In this document: positions 16,529-25,248 of the stretch, one piece after another
How the letters are laid out: each line of letters opens with the position of its first letter
Position numbering within the stretch: position 1 is the stretch's first letter
Origin: Propionibacteriaceae bacterium ZF39
GTDB lineage: Bacteria; Actinomycetota; Actinomycetes; Propionibacteriales; Propionibacteriaceae
Direction: 5' to 3'
Length of the DNA: 64,000 bases
Assembly: GCA_039565995.1 (NCBI GenBank)
Contig: CP154795.1
Location: forward strand, 3,844,001-3,908,000
Made by a program: the position numbers and the translations under genes
The notes under the pieces: model-generated
Database searches by the model: none
Seen by the model: the letters and a program-made list of their open reading frames with translations, nothing else
What the model was told of the DNA's origin: nothing

Positions 16529-18268
16529 TCATCCTATTTCGGGCAGCGTCAACCGCTGGCCTTTCCATCGTTTGCGCAGCCACCGGTCGTGTGATGCAAC
16601 GACGACAGTGCCAGGGTATTGGGCGAGTGCGTATTCGAGCGCGGTGACGAGGCTGAGCGAAAAGTGGTTGGTCGGCTCATCCAGCAGCAGGATCTCTGGG
16701 GGGTCAGCCAGGAGTACCGCGAGGGCAAGGCGACGCTGTTGGCCGACGCTGAGTTCCTGCACGCATCGATTGTGGTCTCGACCAGCAACCAGTCCGAAGG
16801 TGCCCAGCGGCACTCGTGCCGCACGCTCCATGCCGACCAGATCCGTGTAGGCGTCGAGTGCGGTGCGAGCCGGACCGCGATCGTAGGGGTCAGGTAGGGC
16901 GGTCTCTTGCGCAAGCAGCCCTACGCGGTCGACCGGTGCGCGAGTGACCTGCCCGCTGCTGGGTTCCAGCGTGCCGGCGAGCAGGCCGAGCAAGGTCGAT
17001 TTGCCCGACCCGTTCGGGCCGGTTATGAGCCACTTCTCGCCTCGGCTGATGCTGAGCGACGTGGCCGGGAGCCGATTTTTCAGCGTTACGTTGACGGTGG
17101 TGAGCACGGGTTCAAGGGCGCCGATGGCACGCGGGGCGCCAGCAACGGTGAGCCCTTGGAATTCGAGTTCCCGTGGCGGCTTCCGGATCTGGCGGTCTTC
17201 AAGGTCCGTCAGGCGTGCGCGAGCGTCGTTGACGCGGCGAGATACGACCTGCGCGTTGCGGTCAGCGTAAAACTTCTGTGCCATGCGTACCTCGGTACGC
17301 GGGCGCCAATCCGAGTGCCCCACCGTCTGCTGATCCTTCACCGCTTTACGAAGCCGGGAAAGCTCGGCCTGTTCATCGCGATACTGCCGTTCCCACCTCT
17401 GCCGTGCTTCAGCTCGTGCGGTCAGGTAGTCGCTGTAGCTGCCTGTGAAACGGGTGAGGCCGATCCCGGTTCCCGTGCCGTCGTGAACCAGCGGCCCCGC
17501 GACCGCGTGCGGGAGTGGCGAAGGGTCGAGATCGAGCAGCGACGTGACCGTCTCATCGAGAAAGGCCCGATCGTGACTGGCGATCAGCAGCGGACCCCGC
17601 CACGCCGTGAGCACGCTGACGAGATAGGCGGTCGCGGCATCATCGAGGTGATTTGTCGGCTCATCCAGCAGCAGCACATCCGGTGCACTTAGCAGCAGCC
17701 ACGCTAGGGCGAGCCGAGCTCGCTGCCCACCGGAGAGCGCTCCTACAAGCCGGCGGCGGTCGATGTCCCCGATCCCGAGACCGGCCAGCATGCCGGAAAT
17801 CCTCGCGTCGATCTCCCACGCTCCAAGGCGCTCGGCCGTCTCCAGGGCACGTGCGTAGTCGTCGGCCGTGACAGGATCGTCGGGGTGGTCTGCAAGGGCG
17901 ACGCCGAGCCTGCTGACCTCTTCGGCGGCACGACGAGACGGCGCGACCGCGGTCTCGATAGCATTATCGATGGTCTCGGTAGCAGAGAACGGGTGCTCCT
18001 GATGTAGCAGCCCGAACACCGGCGCATCGGCATCCGGCGCATTCACGGTGACCGTTCCCGATGCCGGCTCCAAGACTCCGGCGATCGCCTTCAGCAACGT
18101 CGACTTACCCGACCCGTTTTCCCCGATGAGTCCTACTCGGGCACCGGCAGGCACGACGAACGACACATCTGTGAGGACCCGCCGATCAGGATAGGAGAAC
18201 GAGAGACCCTCCACCCGTAGATGCGAGCCCGCGGCAGTGAACGACGATGAAGTAAGTACATGAGGCAT
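16529..18268 (-). CDS. ABC-F ATPase, antibiotic-resistance (ribosomal protection) type
   Basis: The 579-residue protein has two ATP-binding cassettes and no membrane segment: [17 protein letters not shown] and LLLDEPTNH in the first, [17 protein letters not shown] and LLLDEPTNH in the second. A charged helical linker (about 255-330, rich in Arg, Glu, Gln) joins them. ABC-F proteins of this type displace macrolides, lincosamides, streptogramins or pleuromutilins from the ribosome. Neighbouring erm supports a drug-resistance role over a housekeeping one. The start was set at ATG 18268; an in-frame GTG at 18340 would add 24 basic residues. Confidence 0.88.
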   Translation of the reverse strand: MPHVLTSSSFTAAGSHLRVEGLSFSYPDRRVLTDVSFVVPAGARVGLIGENGSGKSTLLKAIAGVLEPASGTVTVNAPDADAPVFGLLHQEHPFSATETIDNAIETAVAPSRRAAEEVSRLGVALADHPDDPVTADDYARALETAERLGAWEIDARISGMLAGLGIGDIDRRRLVGALSGGQRARLALAWLLLSAPDVLLLDEPTNHLDDAATAYLVSVLTAWRGPLLIASHDRAFLDETVTSLLDLDPSPLPHAVAGPLVHDGTGTGIGLTRFTGSYSDYLTARAEARQRWERQYRDEQAELSRLRKAVKDQQTVGHSDWRPRTEVRMAQKFYADRNAQVVSRRVNDARARLTDLEDRQIRKPPRELEFQGLTVAGAPRAIGALEPVLTTVNVTLKNRLPATSLSISRGEKWLITGPNGSGKSTLLGLLAGTLEPSSGQVTRAPVDRVGLLAQETALPDPYDRGPARTALDAYTDLVGMERAARVPLGTFGLVAGRDHNRCVQELSVGQQRRLALAVLLADPPEILLLDEPTNHFSLSLVTALEYALAQYPGTVVVASHDRWLRKRWKGQRLTLPEIG

Positions 18269-18474
18269 GAGCGAGATCCCGAAGACGTGACGAAACCTGC
18301 CGGGCAGACGGCCTCGGACGCAGGTCAGGGAAACGCTCAAATGGTCACGGACCCAGTCTACCGAGTCTTGTCATCGGATCAACCAAGCGGGATGCCGATT
18401 GGGTACGGAGCACTCGACGCCTACTCGGGTGCCCGGCGGTTCAAAAGGCCGCTGGTCTGGCTCACCTGCTGAGT
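18269..18474. promoter_or_regulatory. Divergent control region of ABC-F and relaxase genes; possible oriT
   Basis: On the minus strand TTGATC and TAGACT with a 16-bp spacer (roughly 18355-18382) could be the ABC-F promoter. A nine-codon ORF (18345-18374, MTRLGRLGP) overlaps it and could be a leader only if transcription starts further upstream. A small inverted repeat, GCGG-ttcaaaagg-CCGC, lies near 18436-18452. MobF relaxases usually nick next to their own gene, so oriT may lie here. None of this is proven. Confidence 0.4.
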
Positions 18475-21400
18475 ATGACGGTGTCGATGCGGGTGATGTC
18501 GGCTGGTGACGGCTATAGGTACCTGCTGCGCACTGTGGCGGCTGGTGATGGTGACCGGTCGCTGTCGACTCCGTTGACCCGTTACTACGCCGCGGCTGGC
18601 ACCCCACCTGGACGCTGGCTCGGCTCTGGCGTCACTGCTTTGGGTAATGGTGAAATCGCCTCTGGAGCGCAGGTGTCGGAGGCGCAGCTTCAGTTGCTGG
18701 TGGGGATGGGGCGGGATCCGATTACTGGTGTGCCGTTGGGGCGGGCGTATCCGGTGTACAGCTCGACGGCGGAGCGGGTCGCGGACCGTGTCGCGCAGCT
18801 GGACCCTGCCCTGGGGGCGGTGGAGCGGGGGCGGGTCGTTGCGCAGATTGAGGCGGAGGAGGCTGCGCGGGGGTCGCGGCGTGCGGTGGCGGGGTTTGAT
18901 TTCACGTTCAGTGTGCCGAAGTCGGCGTCGGTGTTGTGGGCGGTTGCGGACGCGGGGACGCAGGCGTTGATTGCGCAAGCCCATCATGAGGCGGTTGCGG
19001 CCGTGGTTGCGTTCATGGAGCGCGAAGTAGCAGCCACCCGCACGGGCGCAACCGCGGGCGATGGCGCGGTTGCACAGGTCGACGTCACCGGGCTCATAGC
19101 GACGGCGTTCGATCACTTCGACTCCCGCGCCGGGGACCCGCACTTGCACACGCATGTGGTGATCAGCAACAAGGCCCAAACGGTGTTGGATGGGAAGTGG
19201 CGGAGTCTGGATGGGCGGCCGATGCATGCCGCGGTCGTGGCGTTGTCGGAGCTGCACGAGGCCGTGTTCGCCGATCACATGACCCGCACGTTCGGCGTGA
19301 GCTGGGAGGTGCGGGAGATGGGCCGTGACCGGAACCCGTCATGGGCGATCACCGACGTCCCCGAGGAACTGGTGGCGGAGTTCTCGACCCGCTCCCGGCA
19401 CATCAACGAGGCGACCGACGCGCTGATTGCTGACTACGTGACCCAGCACGGCAAACGCCCCTCGCCGGCGACCATCATGAAACTGCGCGCCCAGGCCACG
19501 CTCGCGACGCGTCCGGAGAAACAGGTCCGCTCGCTTGCGGAGCTGACAGCCGAGTGGCGCACCCGCGCCAGCCAGCAGCTCGGTATGGATGCCACCGCGT
19601 GGGCGCGGACCGTCACGGGTGGGGAGCGGCAGCTGTTGTTGCGGGCTGATGATGTGCCGTTGGATCTGATCGGGCAGGTGGGGCGGTCGGTGGTCGAGGT
19701 GGTTGGTGAGAAGCGTTCGACGTGGCGGCGCTGGAACCTGATGGCCGAAGCCGCCCGTCAGACGATGGGGTGGCGGTTCGCCACCGTCGAGGACCGCGAA
19801 GCCATCACCGCCATGGTCGCCGACGCCGCCGAACACGCGTCCCTGCGCCTGACCCCACCCGAGCTAGCAACCAGTCCGGTCGAGTTCCGCCGCACCGACG
19901 GCACCAGCGTGTTCCATCCGAAGCACTCGACCGTGTTCTCCTCCGACACCCTCCTGGCCGCCGAAGACCGCCTCCTGCAACGGGCCCGCGCCACCACCGG
20001 CCCGAGCATCGACCTCGCCACCGTCGAAACGATCACGAGCAAGCCTGACGCCGAGGGGCGGATGCTCGGTCCCGACCAGGCCGCAGCTTTGGCGTCGGTC
20101 GCGGTCTCGGGCCGGGTGGTGGATGTGTTGGTGGGGCCGGCGGGGGCTGGCAAGACGACCGCCATGAATGCGCTGCGTCGGGCGTGGGAAACTGAGCATG
20201 GTGCCGGGTCGGTGGTGGGGCTGGCCCCCTCGGCGGTGGCGGCGCAGGTGCTGGCCGACGATCTGGGGATCGCCACGGAGAACACGGCGAAGTGGTGGAC
20301 CACCCACCAACACACCGGCGCCACCGTCCAGGCCGGGCAGCTCGTCATCATCGACGAAGCCTCCCTCGCCGGCACCCTGTCCTTGGATCGGATCACGCAG
20401 GCAGCGGAGGAGGCGGGGGCGAAGGTGCTTCTGGTCGGTGACTATGCCCAGCTCCAGTCCGTCGATGCCGGTGGTGCGTTCAGCCTGTTGATCCACGACC
20501 GTGACGATGCTCCCGAACTGGTCGATGTCCACCGCTTCACCCATGCCTGGGAGAAGACCGCGTCCCTGGAGCTGCGGCACGGCCGCACCCCAGTCATCGA
20601 GACCTACCTGGCACATGATCGCATCCACGACGGTGACGCCGAGGCCATGACCGATGCCGCCTACACCGCCTGGCGCCACGACCGACAGGCAGGTCTGGCG
20701 TCGGTGCTGATTGCCGAAACCCGCGAGAACGTCACCGCCCTCAACGTCCGCGCCCGCACTGACCTGATCCTTGACGGCACGCTGAAGCCCGGCCCCGAAA
20801 TCACCCTGTCCGACGGATCGGCAGCGGGCGTGGGGGACACGATCATCACCCGCCGCAACGACCGGCGGCTGCGGAACCGGCACGGCTGGGTCCGCAACGG
20901 CCAAACCTGGACCATCACCGCCGTTCGTGACGACGGGTCGGTCACGATCCGCCCACCCGGTACCCGGTTCGGCAACAGCATCGTCCTGCCCGCCGACTAC
21001 GTGGCCGAGCACGTCGACCTCGGCTACGCCGTCACCGCCCACCGCGCCCAAGGCCTCACCACCGACACCGCACACGTCCTCGTCGAACCCACCACCACGC
21101 GGGAGAACCTGTATGTCGCGATGACGCGTGGGCGGGAGTCGAACCGGGCCTACGTCATCCTTGACCGCCCTGACGAGCACGCCACCGCGCATCCGGGCGA
21201 CAATCCCGACGCCACCGCCCGCACTGTCCTCTACGGCGTGCTCCAACACAGCGGTGCTGAGCTGTCGGCGCACGAGACCATCACCGCCGAGCAGGACCGG
21301 TGGGGCTCGATCGCCCAACTCGCCGCCGAATACGAAACCATCGCCGCCGCAGCCCAACACGACCGCTGGGCTGCTCTCATCACGACCAGCGGCCTGACCA

Positions 21401-22014
21401 CCGACCAAGCAGACGCCGTGATCGACTCCGACGCCTTCGGCGCGTTGACTGCGGAACTGCGCCGGGCCGAAGCCAACCACCACAACGTCGACACCCTCCT
21501 GCCACGCCTCATCAAGGCGCGCAGGTTCGCCGACGCCGACGACATCGCCTCCGTCATCCACCACCGCCTCACCCACGCCACCACCCGCCCCGCCGGCTCC
21601 GGCCGCACACGCCAGGCCCCGCGCCTCATCGCCGGGCTGATCCCCGAAGCCACCGGCCCCATGACCCCCGACATGCAACAAGCCCTGACCGAGCGCCGAC
21701 ACCTCATCGAAACCCGAGCAGAAGCCGTCCTTGACACCGCCCTCCACACGCAAGAACCCTGGACCACAGCACTCGGTCCGATACCCGCCGGCGGTCGGGA
21801 GCGGAAGCAGTGGCGACGCCGCGCCCTGGTTGTCGCTGCCTACCGTGACCGGTACCAGATCACCGACCCGGACCCGCTCGGCGCCCAACCGGAAGGCACG
21901 GCGCAGAAGATCGACCGCGCCCGAGCCGAAACAGCACTACGGACACTGATCCGCCCGACCATCCACGACGAGCGCCGGCGCCCCGCACCGCAGGCGTCTC
22001 GCCAATTGGTCTAG
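18475..22014 (+). CDS. MobF-family relaxase-helicase (TrwC/TraI type)
   Basis: The 1179-residue protein joins a relaxase domain (about 1-330) to a RecD/TraI-type helicase (about 530-900). Relaxase signs are the N-terminal Tyr residues (Y14 and Y16 in GDGYRYLL) and the metal-binding histidines in HFDSRAGDPHLHTHVV (about 215-230). Helicase signs are GPAGAGKTT (about 554), LVIIDEASLAG (about 622) and the late VTAHRAQGLT and YVAMTRGRE motifs. It would nick oriT, stay bound to the 5' end and unwind the transferred strand. The helical C-terminus has no known domain. Its stop overlaps the convergent membrane gene. Confidence 0.93.
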   Translation: MTVSMRVMSAGDGYRYLLRTVAAGDGDRSLSTPLTRYYAAAGTPPGRWLGSGVTALGNGEIASGAQVSEAQLQLLVGMGRDPITGVPLGRAYPVYSSTAERVADRVAQLDPALGAVERGRVVAQIEAEEAARGSRRAVAGFDFTFSVPKSASVLWAVADAGTQALIAQAHHEAVAAVVAFMEREVAATRTGATAGDGAVAQVDVTGLIATAFDHFDSRAGDPHLHTHVVISNKAQTVLDGKWRSLDGRPMHAAVVALSELHEAVFADHMTRTFGVSWEVREMGRDRNPSWAITDVPEELVAEFSTRSRHINEATDALIADYVTQHGKRPSPATIMKLRAQATLATRPEKQVRSLAELTAEWRTRASQQLGMDATAWARTVTGGERQLLLRADDVPLDLIGQVGRSVVEVVGEKRSTWRRWNLMAEAARQTMGWRFATVEDREAITAMVADAAEHASLRLTPPELATSPVEFRRTDGTSVFHPKHSTVFSSDTLLAAEDRLLQRARATTGPSIDLATVETITSKPDAEGRMLGPDQAAALASVAVSGRVVDVLVGPAGAGKTTAMNALRRAWETEHGAGSVVGLAPSAVAAQVLADDLGIATENTAKWWTTHQHTGATVQAGQLVIIDEASLAGTLSLDRITQAAEEAGAKVLLVGDYAQLQSVDAGGAFSLLIHDRDDAPELVDVHRFTHAWEKTASLELRHGRTPVIETYLAHDRIHDGDAEAMTDAAYTAWRHDRQAGLASVLIAETRENVTALNVRARTDLILDGTLKPGPEITLSDGSAAGVGDTIITRRNDRRLRNRHGWVRNGQTWTITAVRDDGSVTIRPPGTRFGNSIVLPADYVAEHVDLGYAVTAHRAQGLTTDTAHVLVEPTTTRENLYVAMTRGRESNRAYVILDRPDEHATAHPGDNPDATARTVLYGVLQHSGAELSAHETITAEQDRWGSIAQLAAEYETIAAAAQHDRWAALITTSGLTTDQADAVIDSDAFGALTAELRRAEANHHNVDTLLPRLIKARRFADADDIASVIHHRLTHATTRPAGSGRTRQAPRLIAGLIPEATGPMTPDMQQALTERRHLIETRAEAVLDTALHTQEPWTTALGPIPAGGRERKQWRRRALVVAAYRDRYQITDPDPLGAQPEGTAQKIDRARAETALRTLIRPTIHDERRRPAPQASRQLV

Positions 22015-22448
22015 CGGGCGTCTGGGGCACGTTGCGGGCAGAGGTGGGGTGCGATCAGGAGAAGGCCGTAGGCGAGGACGAGGAAAAACGCGACCGGGCC
22101 TTGCTGGTTCCCTGAAAGCGTCGGGTACTGACCGGCGGCGGCTCCGTACACGATGGCATCCAGTAGGAGCCCGGTTGCTGAGATCGTGGTACCGAACAGC
22201 AGCCGGAGCATCAACGAATCATCGCGGCGCTTACGGAACAACAGGTAGCCGGCCATGGCGACGCCGAGAGCGAGCAGACTGAACACGATGATCACCGGTA
22301 CGCCACTCCAGGCCCCGGCGTCAGGGACGAGGGCTGTACCTGCCGTGACAAGCAGCCCGGTGGCGATCACCCAGATCACGACGCCATACCCAACTGCAAC
22401 GAGCACGTCGCGTCGGCTGGGCAGCGGGGGAGGAGCGGTAGGCAGCAT
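22011..22448 (-). CDS. Four-helix membrane protein, DUF5367-like
   Basis: The 145-residue protein has four hydrophobic helices (about 15-38, 48-68, 82-104, 117-136) and little soluble sequence. Size and layout are like DUF5367-type proteins often paired with a TetR regulator, but the assignment rests on memory of the pattern. A divergent TetR gene begins 39 bp away and probably regulates it. Confidence 0.65.
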   Translation of the reverse strand: MLPTAPPPLPSRRDVLVAVGYGVVIWVIATGLLVTAGTALVPDAGAWSGVPVIIVFSLLALGVAMAGYLLFRKRRDDSLMLRLLFGTTISATGLLLDAIVYGAAAGQYPTLSGNQQGPVAFFLVLAYGLLLIAPHLCPQRAPDAR

Positions 22449-22487
22449 ACGACCATATTACTGAAACGACTGTGGTAAGAATAGGGT
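22449..22487. promoter_or_regulatory. Short divergent promoter with imperfect palindrome
   Basis: The 39-bp AT-rich gap contains ACCATATT and ACTGTGGT as imperfect inverted arms nine bases apart, a fitting site for the adjacent TetR protein. Both genes would be controlled from it. Confidence 0.4.
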
Positions 22488-23069
22488 GTGGCCCGCCCAA
22501 AGAACCCTCAGCGCACCAGTGACCTGCTTGACGCCGCAGCTCAGGTGCTGCAGGAGCGCGGTATCGCCGGTGTCACCCTGCGGCCACTCGCTGCGGAGTT
22601 GGGAGTCTCGCCGCGAACGCTGCTGTATCACTTCGGCAGCAAGGAAAAGCTGATCACCCAGGCCATCCGGCACCTCCGCCACCAGCAACCCACACTCGCG
22701 AAGGCACTTGCTGCAGACCATCAGTCCAGCACGGGTGCGGTGGCCCTTGGCGAGGTGGTCAGGAGCATGTGGGAGGAGCAGAAGCAGGAGCAAGCGCGGC
22801 CCTTCCTCGCGCTGTACTTCGAACTCGCCGCCCTAGCCATCCGCGACCCCGACACGTACGGAACCATGCTCCACGAACTCGACCACGAGTGGACCGACGC
22901 GATCACCAGTCATCTACAGACCCGCGGCCTTGATGCGCACGAGGCTGCTTCGCGGATGAAAATGCTGATGATCCGGTACCGCGGGGCACTGCACTACGGG
23001 CTCGTCACAGGAGACTGGGACGCGGCTGACGCGGCGATACACGCTGCCGTCGGCGCTACTGACGTGTGA
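22488..23069 (+). CDS. TetR-family regulator
   Basis: The 193-residue protein has a typical TetR N-terminus (10-60): AQVLQERGIAGVTLRPLAAELGVSPRTLLYHFGSKEKL. The helical C-terminal domain is of the kind that binds small hydrophobic ligands. It starts at a GTG at the end of a short gap shared with the membrane protein gene. No other target is apparent. Confidence 0.85.
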   Translation: MARPKNPQRTSDLLDAAAQVLQERGIAGVTLRPLAAELGVSPRTLLYHFGSKEKLITQAIRHLRHQQPTLAKALAADHQSSTGAVALGEVVRSMWEEQKQEQARPFLALYFELAALAIRDPDTYGTMLHELDHEWTDAITSHLQTRGLDAHEAASRMKMLMIRYRGALHYGLVTGDWDAADAAIHAAVGATDV

Positions 23070-23195
23070 ACGCCCAGGAATATCTGCCCGTAGCTGTGGC
23101 CGTGGTGCGGGCCCGCGGAGGGGGCTTGTTGATGGCCCTCATGTTCTCGGGGGTTCGAGGCCGGGGCGCCTGGTCGATGTCGCTACGCGTCGGCA

Positions 23196-24188
23196 CTACA
23201 TCGAGCGGCCGGGCGACTCGGATACCGGTGCGTTGCGCCGTTGGAAATCGGCAGACAGTTCCGCCCGTTCCTGGAGATGCTGAGGCGGAAGGTGCTCGAC
23301 GTCGTTCGCCGAGGCCACCAGCCGGGCAGTTCCTGCGCGGAGAAGCTCGTGGGTGCCAATACTCGACACGCTCGTAACCGGCCCGGGCACCGCTGCGACA
23401 TCACGACCCAAGCGATGCGCTTCTCGGGCCACGCCCAAGGCTCCTGATCGTGCGGCCGCTTCGACGATCACCGTTGTGCCAGACAAGGCAGCAAGCAGCC
23501 GATTGCGAGCTAGGAAGCGATGCCGCGTCGGCACAGCCCCGGGAGGCAGCTCGCTCACCAGGGCACCGACATCAGCGACCTGGTTCAGCAGGTCGCGATG
23601 CCCGCGAGGGTAGAGCCGGTCCACGCCTACGGCCAGCACCGCGATCGTGTCACCACCAGCAGCCAACGCTCCACGATGCACTGCACCCTCGACCCCAAAA
23701 GCACCACCAGCGACCAACAGGCGCTCCCGACTCGCCAGATCACCAGCCAACTCGCTGGCGACCCGCTCCCCATAAGACGTGGACGCACGAGAACCGGTCA
23801 CGGTGACCAGGTCCTCCAACGGGCGCGCGAGGAACGACGTCGCGCCACGCACGAACAGAACATACGGGGCACGCTCTCCAAGATCATCCAAAGCCCGCGG
23901 CCACTCCACGTCACCCGCAATCAACGTGGCGAAGCCCCCGTTCTCGACCGTCCGCAACCGCTCACTGAGCCGCTCGACCTCCTGTGGAGAGAGCCGGTCA
24001 CGCCACACCTGTGCATCCACCCGGCTCAGACCCGGAACTGCGGCATCACTGTCGAGCAGCCTCAGAGTCTCGACAGCACCCCGCTGCTGTAGCAGACGAC
24101 CAGTCGTTGCATCGTCGGGCTCGGCCAACAACGACAGCACCACCCGGGCACGACGTTCATCAACACCAAGACCAGCAACACCAGACAT
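23196..24188 (-). CDS. dprA: DprA/Smf-like DNA-processing protein
   Basis: The 330-residue protein has a helical N-terminal part (1-90) and a Rossmann-like DprA core (about 100-300): VTGSRASTSYGERVA, LVAGGAFGVEGAVHRGAL, YPRGHRDLL, and VVEAAARSGALGVAREAHRLGR. DprA loads RecA on single-stranded DNA in transformation; copies on mobile elements may aid recombination of incoming DNA. It is shorter than some chromosomal DprA proteins because it lacks a C-terminal winged helix. The ATG at 24188 lies 69 bp after the next gene. Confidence 0.85.
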   Translation of the reverse strand: MSGVAGLGVDERRARVVLSLLAEPDDATTGRLLQQRGAVETLRLLDSDAAVPGLSRVDAQVWRDRLSPQEVERLSERLRTVENGGFATLIAGDVEWPRALDDLGERAPYVLFVRGATSFLARPLEDLVTVTGSRASTSYGERVASELAGDLASRERLLVAGGAFGVEGAVHRGALAAGGDTIAVLAVGVDRLYPRGHRDLLNQVADVGALVSELPPGAVPTRHRFLARNRLLAALSGTTVIVEAAARSGALGVAREAHRLGRDVAAVPGPVTSVSSIGTHELLRAGTARLVASANDVEHLPPQHLQERAELSADFQRRNAPVSESPGRSM

Positions 24189-24257
24189 GACGGCTCCTCC
24201 TCGACCGGACTTCGCCGAGAAGGTGCACCAACGCAGCCCGCGAGCCTCGCGAGGCGG

Positions 24258-24602
24258 TTAGGCCGTCGGTGCTGGTGAACGCGACGGCAAGCGCCGCTCG
24301 CGACGCTCAGCAGCGCGGGCTCGCACCAACAACACCACGCTTACCGGGCCCATCACTAGGAACTTGAACGCGTTCCAAATGGACAGCAGCACCAGCAGGT
24401 GGAACCACCCCGGCGCACCGCGGTCGATGAGAATCGTCAGGATGTTCGCGACCCCGAGGTACGGGATGGCCAGCATCATCGCCGGGACGCCCCACTTCAG
24501 CCCGCGTCGCCTGCGGAGCTTGTCCAACACGATGTTGGTCGGCATGTAGCGGCGCAGGAAGTCACGCGTGTGGATGCTGACGATCCAGATCAGGCGAAAC
24601 AT
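24258..24602 (-). CDS. Small two-helix membrane protein, unrecognised
   Basis: The ATG at 24602 follows GAGGAGG at a good distance, giving 114 residues; the longer frame to 24725 has no such signal. Two hydrophobic segments (about 35-60 and 65-90) flank a short loop, and the tail is Arg-rich (RARAAERRERRL). The N-terminus is basic and helical. I do not recognise the family. Confidence 0.6.
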   Translation of the reverse strand: MFRLIWIVSIHTRDFLRRYMPTNIVLDKLRRRRGLKWGVPAMMLAIPYLGVANILTILIDRGAPGWFHLLVLLSIWNAFKFLVMGPVSVVLLVRARAAERRERRLPSRSPAPTA

Positions 24603-24789
24603 GAGCACAGTCCCCTCCTCGTCTCCGGCGACAAGGAATCGAGAAGGACCGCTCCGGCCGAAGCCAGCTGGTCGTCCCACCACGTCCGGCGGTGGGTCAC
24701 GCAGGTGGAGGCCGCCTACCCACAAGATACCGCCGTTGACGTTGCGTTGGAAGAGTCCCGGTGCTTGGTGACATGACCCGCTTGGGCTC

Positions 24790-25122
24790 TCACCCCCAGA
24801 AGATTGGATCCTGGTGGCTGCCGATGTAGTCGAGCAGTGACTGGACGTTCTTCGTCGGACGCTTGCGGGTGTACTCGTGGAACTTCATGTACCGGTCGCG
24901 CCAGTAGATGCTCCACTGCCCAGTCTTGACGGTATAGCGGAGGCGCGCGACCGGGAACAGTGTCCAGTCTCCCTGCCCGTCCCAGGGCGGCCTCGTCTCG
25001 ATGATCGTGACGTGCCGGTCGGCAATCTCGGCTTCTACCCGCACTTGATCCCACAGGTGCTCGGGCACGCGTTCACGGCACCAGCGGCCGATGCGCAGCA
25101 GGTCGGTCTCGGGCATCGCCAT
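24790..25122 (-). CDS. DUF3024-family protein
   Basis: The 110-residue protein shows the pattern of the DUF3024 family: IGRWCRERVPEHLWDQVRVE, VTIIETRPPW, RLRYTVKTGQWSIYWRDR and a terminal DPIFWG. The family's function is unknown. It often occurs in accessory regions of actinobacteria. It is divergent from the interrupted gene at 25165. Confidence 0.8.
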   Translation of the reverse strand: MAMPETDLLRIGRWCRERVPEHLWDQVRVEAEIADRHVTIIETRPPWDGQGDWTLFPVARLRYTVKTGQWSIYWRDRYMKFHEYTRKRPTKNVQSLLDYIGSHQDPIFWG

Positions 25123-25164
25123 ACGTCCATTCTGCTATCCGAGCTCCTCGGTAGCCTCGAAGCT

Positions 25165-25248
25165 GTGGCGGATACCAAGCAGACGAAGACCATCGGGGAG
25201 CATCACGTTGCGGCGGAGCTGGCCCGACGTGGCTGGGCGCCGGCGCTG
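25165..25248 (+). pseudogene. 5' part of a gene split by an IS (PD-(D/E)XK-like)
   Basis: Twenty-eight codons from a GTG encode VADTKQTKTIGEHHVAAELA and eight more residues, then the IS begins. Removing the 1434-bp IS and one copy of the 8-bp target duplication (CGGCGCTG) joins this fragment in frame to 26691-27188, restoring a 193-residue protein. The original is described at the 3' fragment. Confidence 0.75.

Noticed and set aside
19864-21888. 674-codon minus-strand frame inside the relaxase gene
   Set aside because: It is a GC-rich antisense shadow with Gly/Val/Asp-rich sequence. The plus-strand relaxase and helicase motifs cover the same bases.
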